Assembly: GCF_000512585.2 (NCBI RefSeq)
Contig: NC_089245.1
Span: forward strand, 372,001-436,000
Direction of reading: 5' to 3'
Origin: Kwoniella bestiolae CBS 10118
Taxonomy: Eukaryota; Basidiomycota; Tremellomycetes; Tremellales; Cryptococcaceae
Length of the DNA stretch: 64,000 nt
The notes beneath the pieces were generated by a model, which did not search any database, was not told the origin of the DNA, and worked only from the letters and a program-made list of their open reading frames with translations. Position numbers and translations under genes: made by a program. Below are positions 62,915 to 64,000 of this stretch, piece by piece. How positions within the stretch are numbered: the stretch's first letter is position 1; every line of letters starts with the position of its first letter.

Positions 62915-64000
<1,086 letters not shown>

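Overview
The window reads as nuclear DNA of a basidiomycete fungus. Nearly every conserved gene is cut by many short introns (mostly 50-110 nt, donors close to GTGAGT, acceptors after CTGAC/CTAAC-like branch points), coding exons can be as small as 3-17 nt, and 5' flanks are pyrimidine-rich. Together with the protein set (TRAPP, SMC5/6, SAGA, alpha-aminoadipate lysine synthesis, a capsule-type GT31 enzyme) this points to a tremellomycete of the Cryptococcus/Kwoniella kind. That placement is inference; no marker gene was compared. All gene models below were spliced by eye.

Layout. 1-6448: the 3' part of the Arf-GEF gene SEC7, then a secreted M64 zinc metallopeptidase. 6878-13808: an island of unrecognised genes, consisting of one on the minus strand and five on the plus strand. 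The five share one plan: a long hydrophilic, apparently disordered first exon, one phase-2 intron, and a short second exon. In three of them the exon-2 peptides and the residues at the splice junction (PENV/PDHV) align; the outer two are weaker members. 14190-21308: tubulin cofactor A with a diverged tandem copy that keeps all three intron positions and phases, then a GT31 glycosyltransferase, NOP10 and a secreted WSC-domain protein. 23598-28672: a long RRM RNA-binding protein. 30125-32795: an orphan gene, a 56-residue Cys-rich protein and TMA16. 33192-51497: a mitochondrial protein, TRS120, SMC5, HFI1/ADA1 and RPS28. 52149-58536: a second island of orphan genes, several with internal repeats, four of them on the minus strand. 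59002-64000: a repeat-rich cell wall protein whose reading frame changes once, an MCT-like MFS transporter, and the 3' part of LYS1.

The housekeeping blocks look ordinary and well conserved. The two orphan islands are where novelty is most likely. The strongest candidate for something undescribed is the tandem family at 7566-13808; the next is the TBCA-like duplicate at 15161-15794. No tRNA, rRNA, CRISPR array, transposase or reverse transcriptase was recognised.
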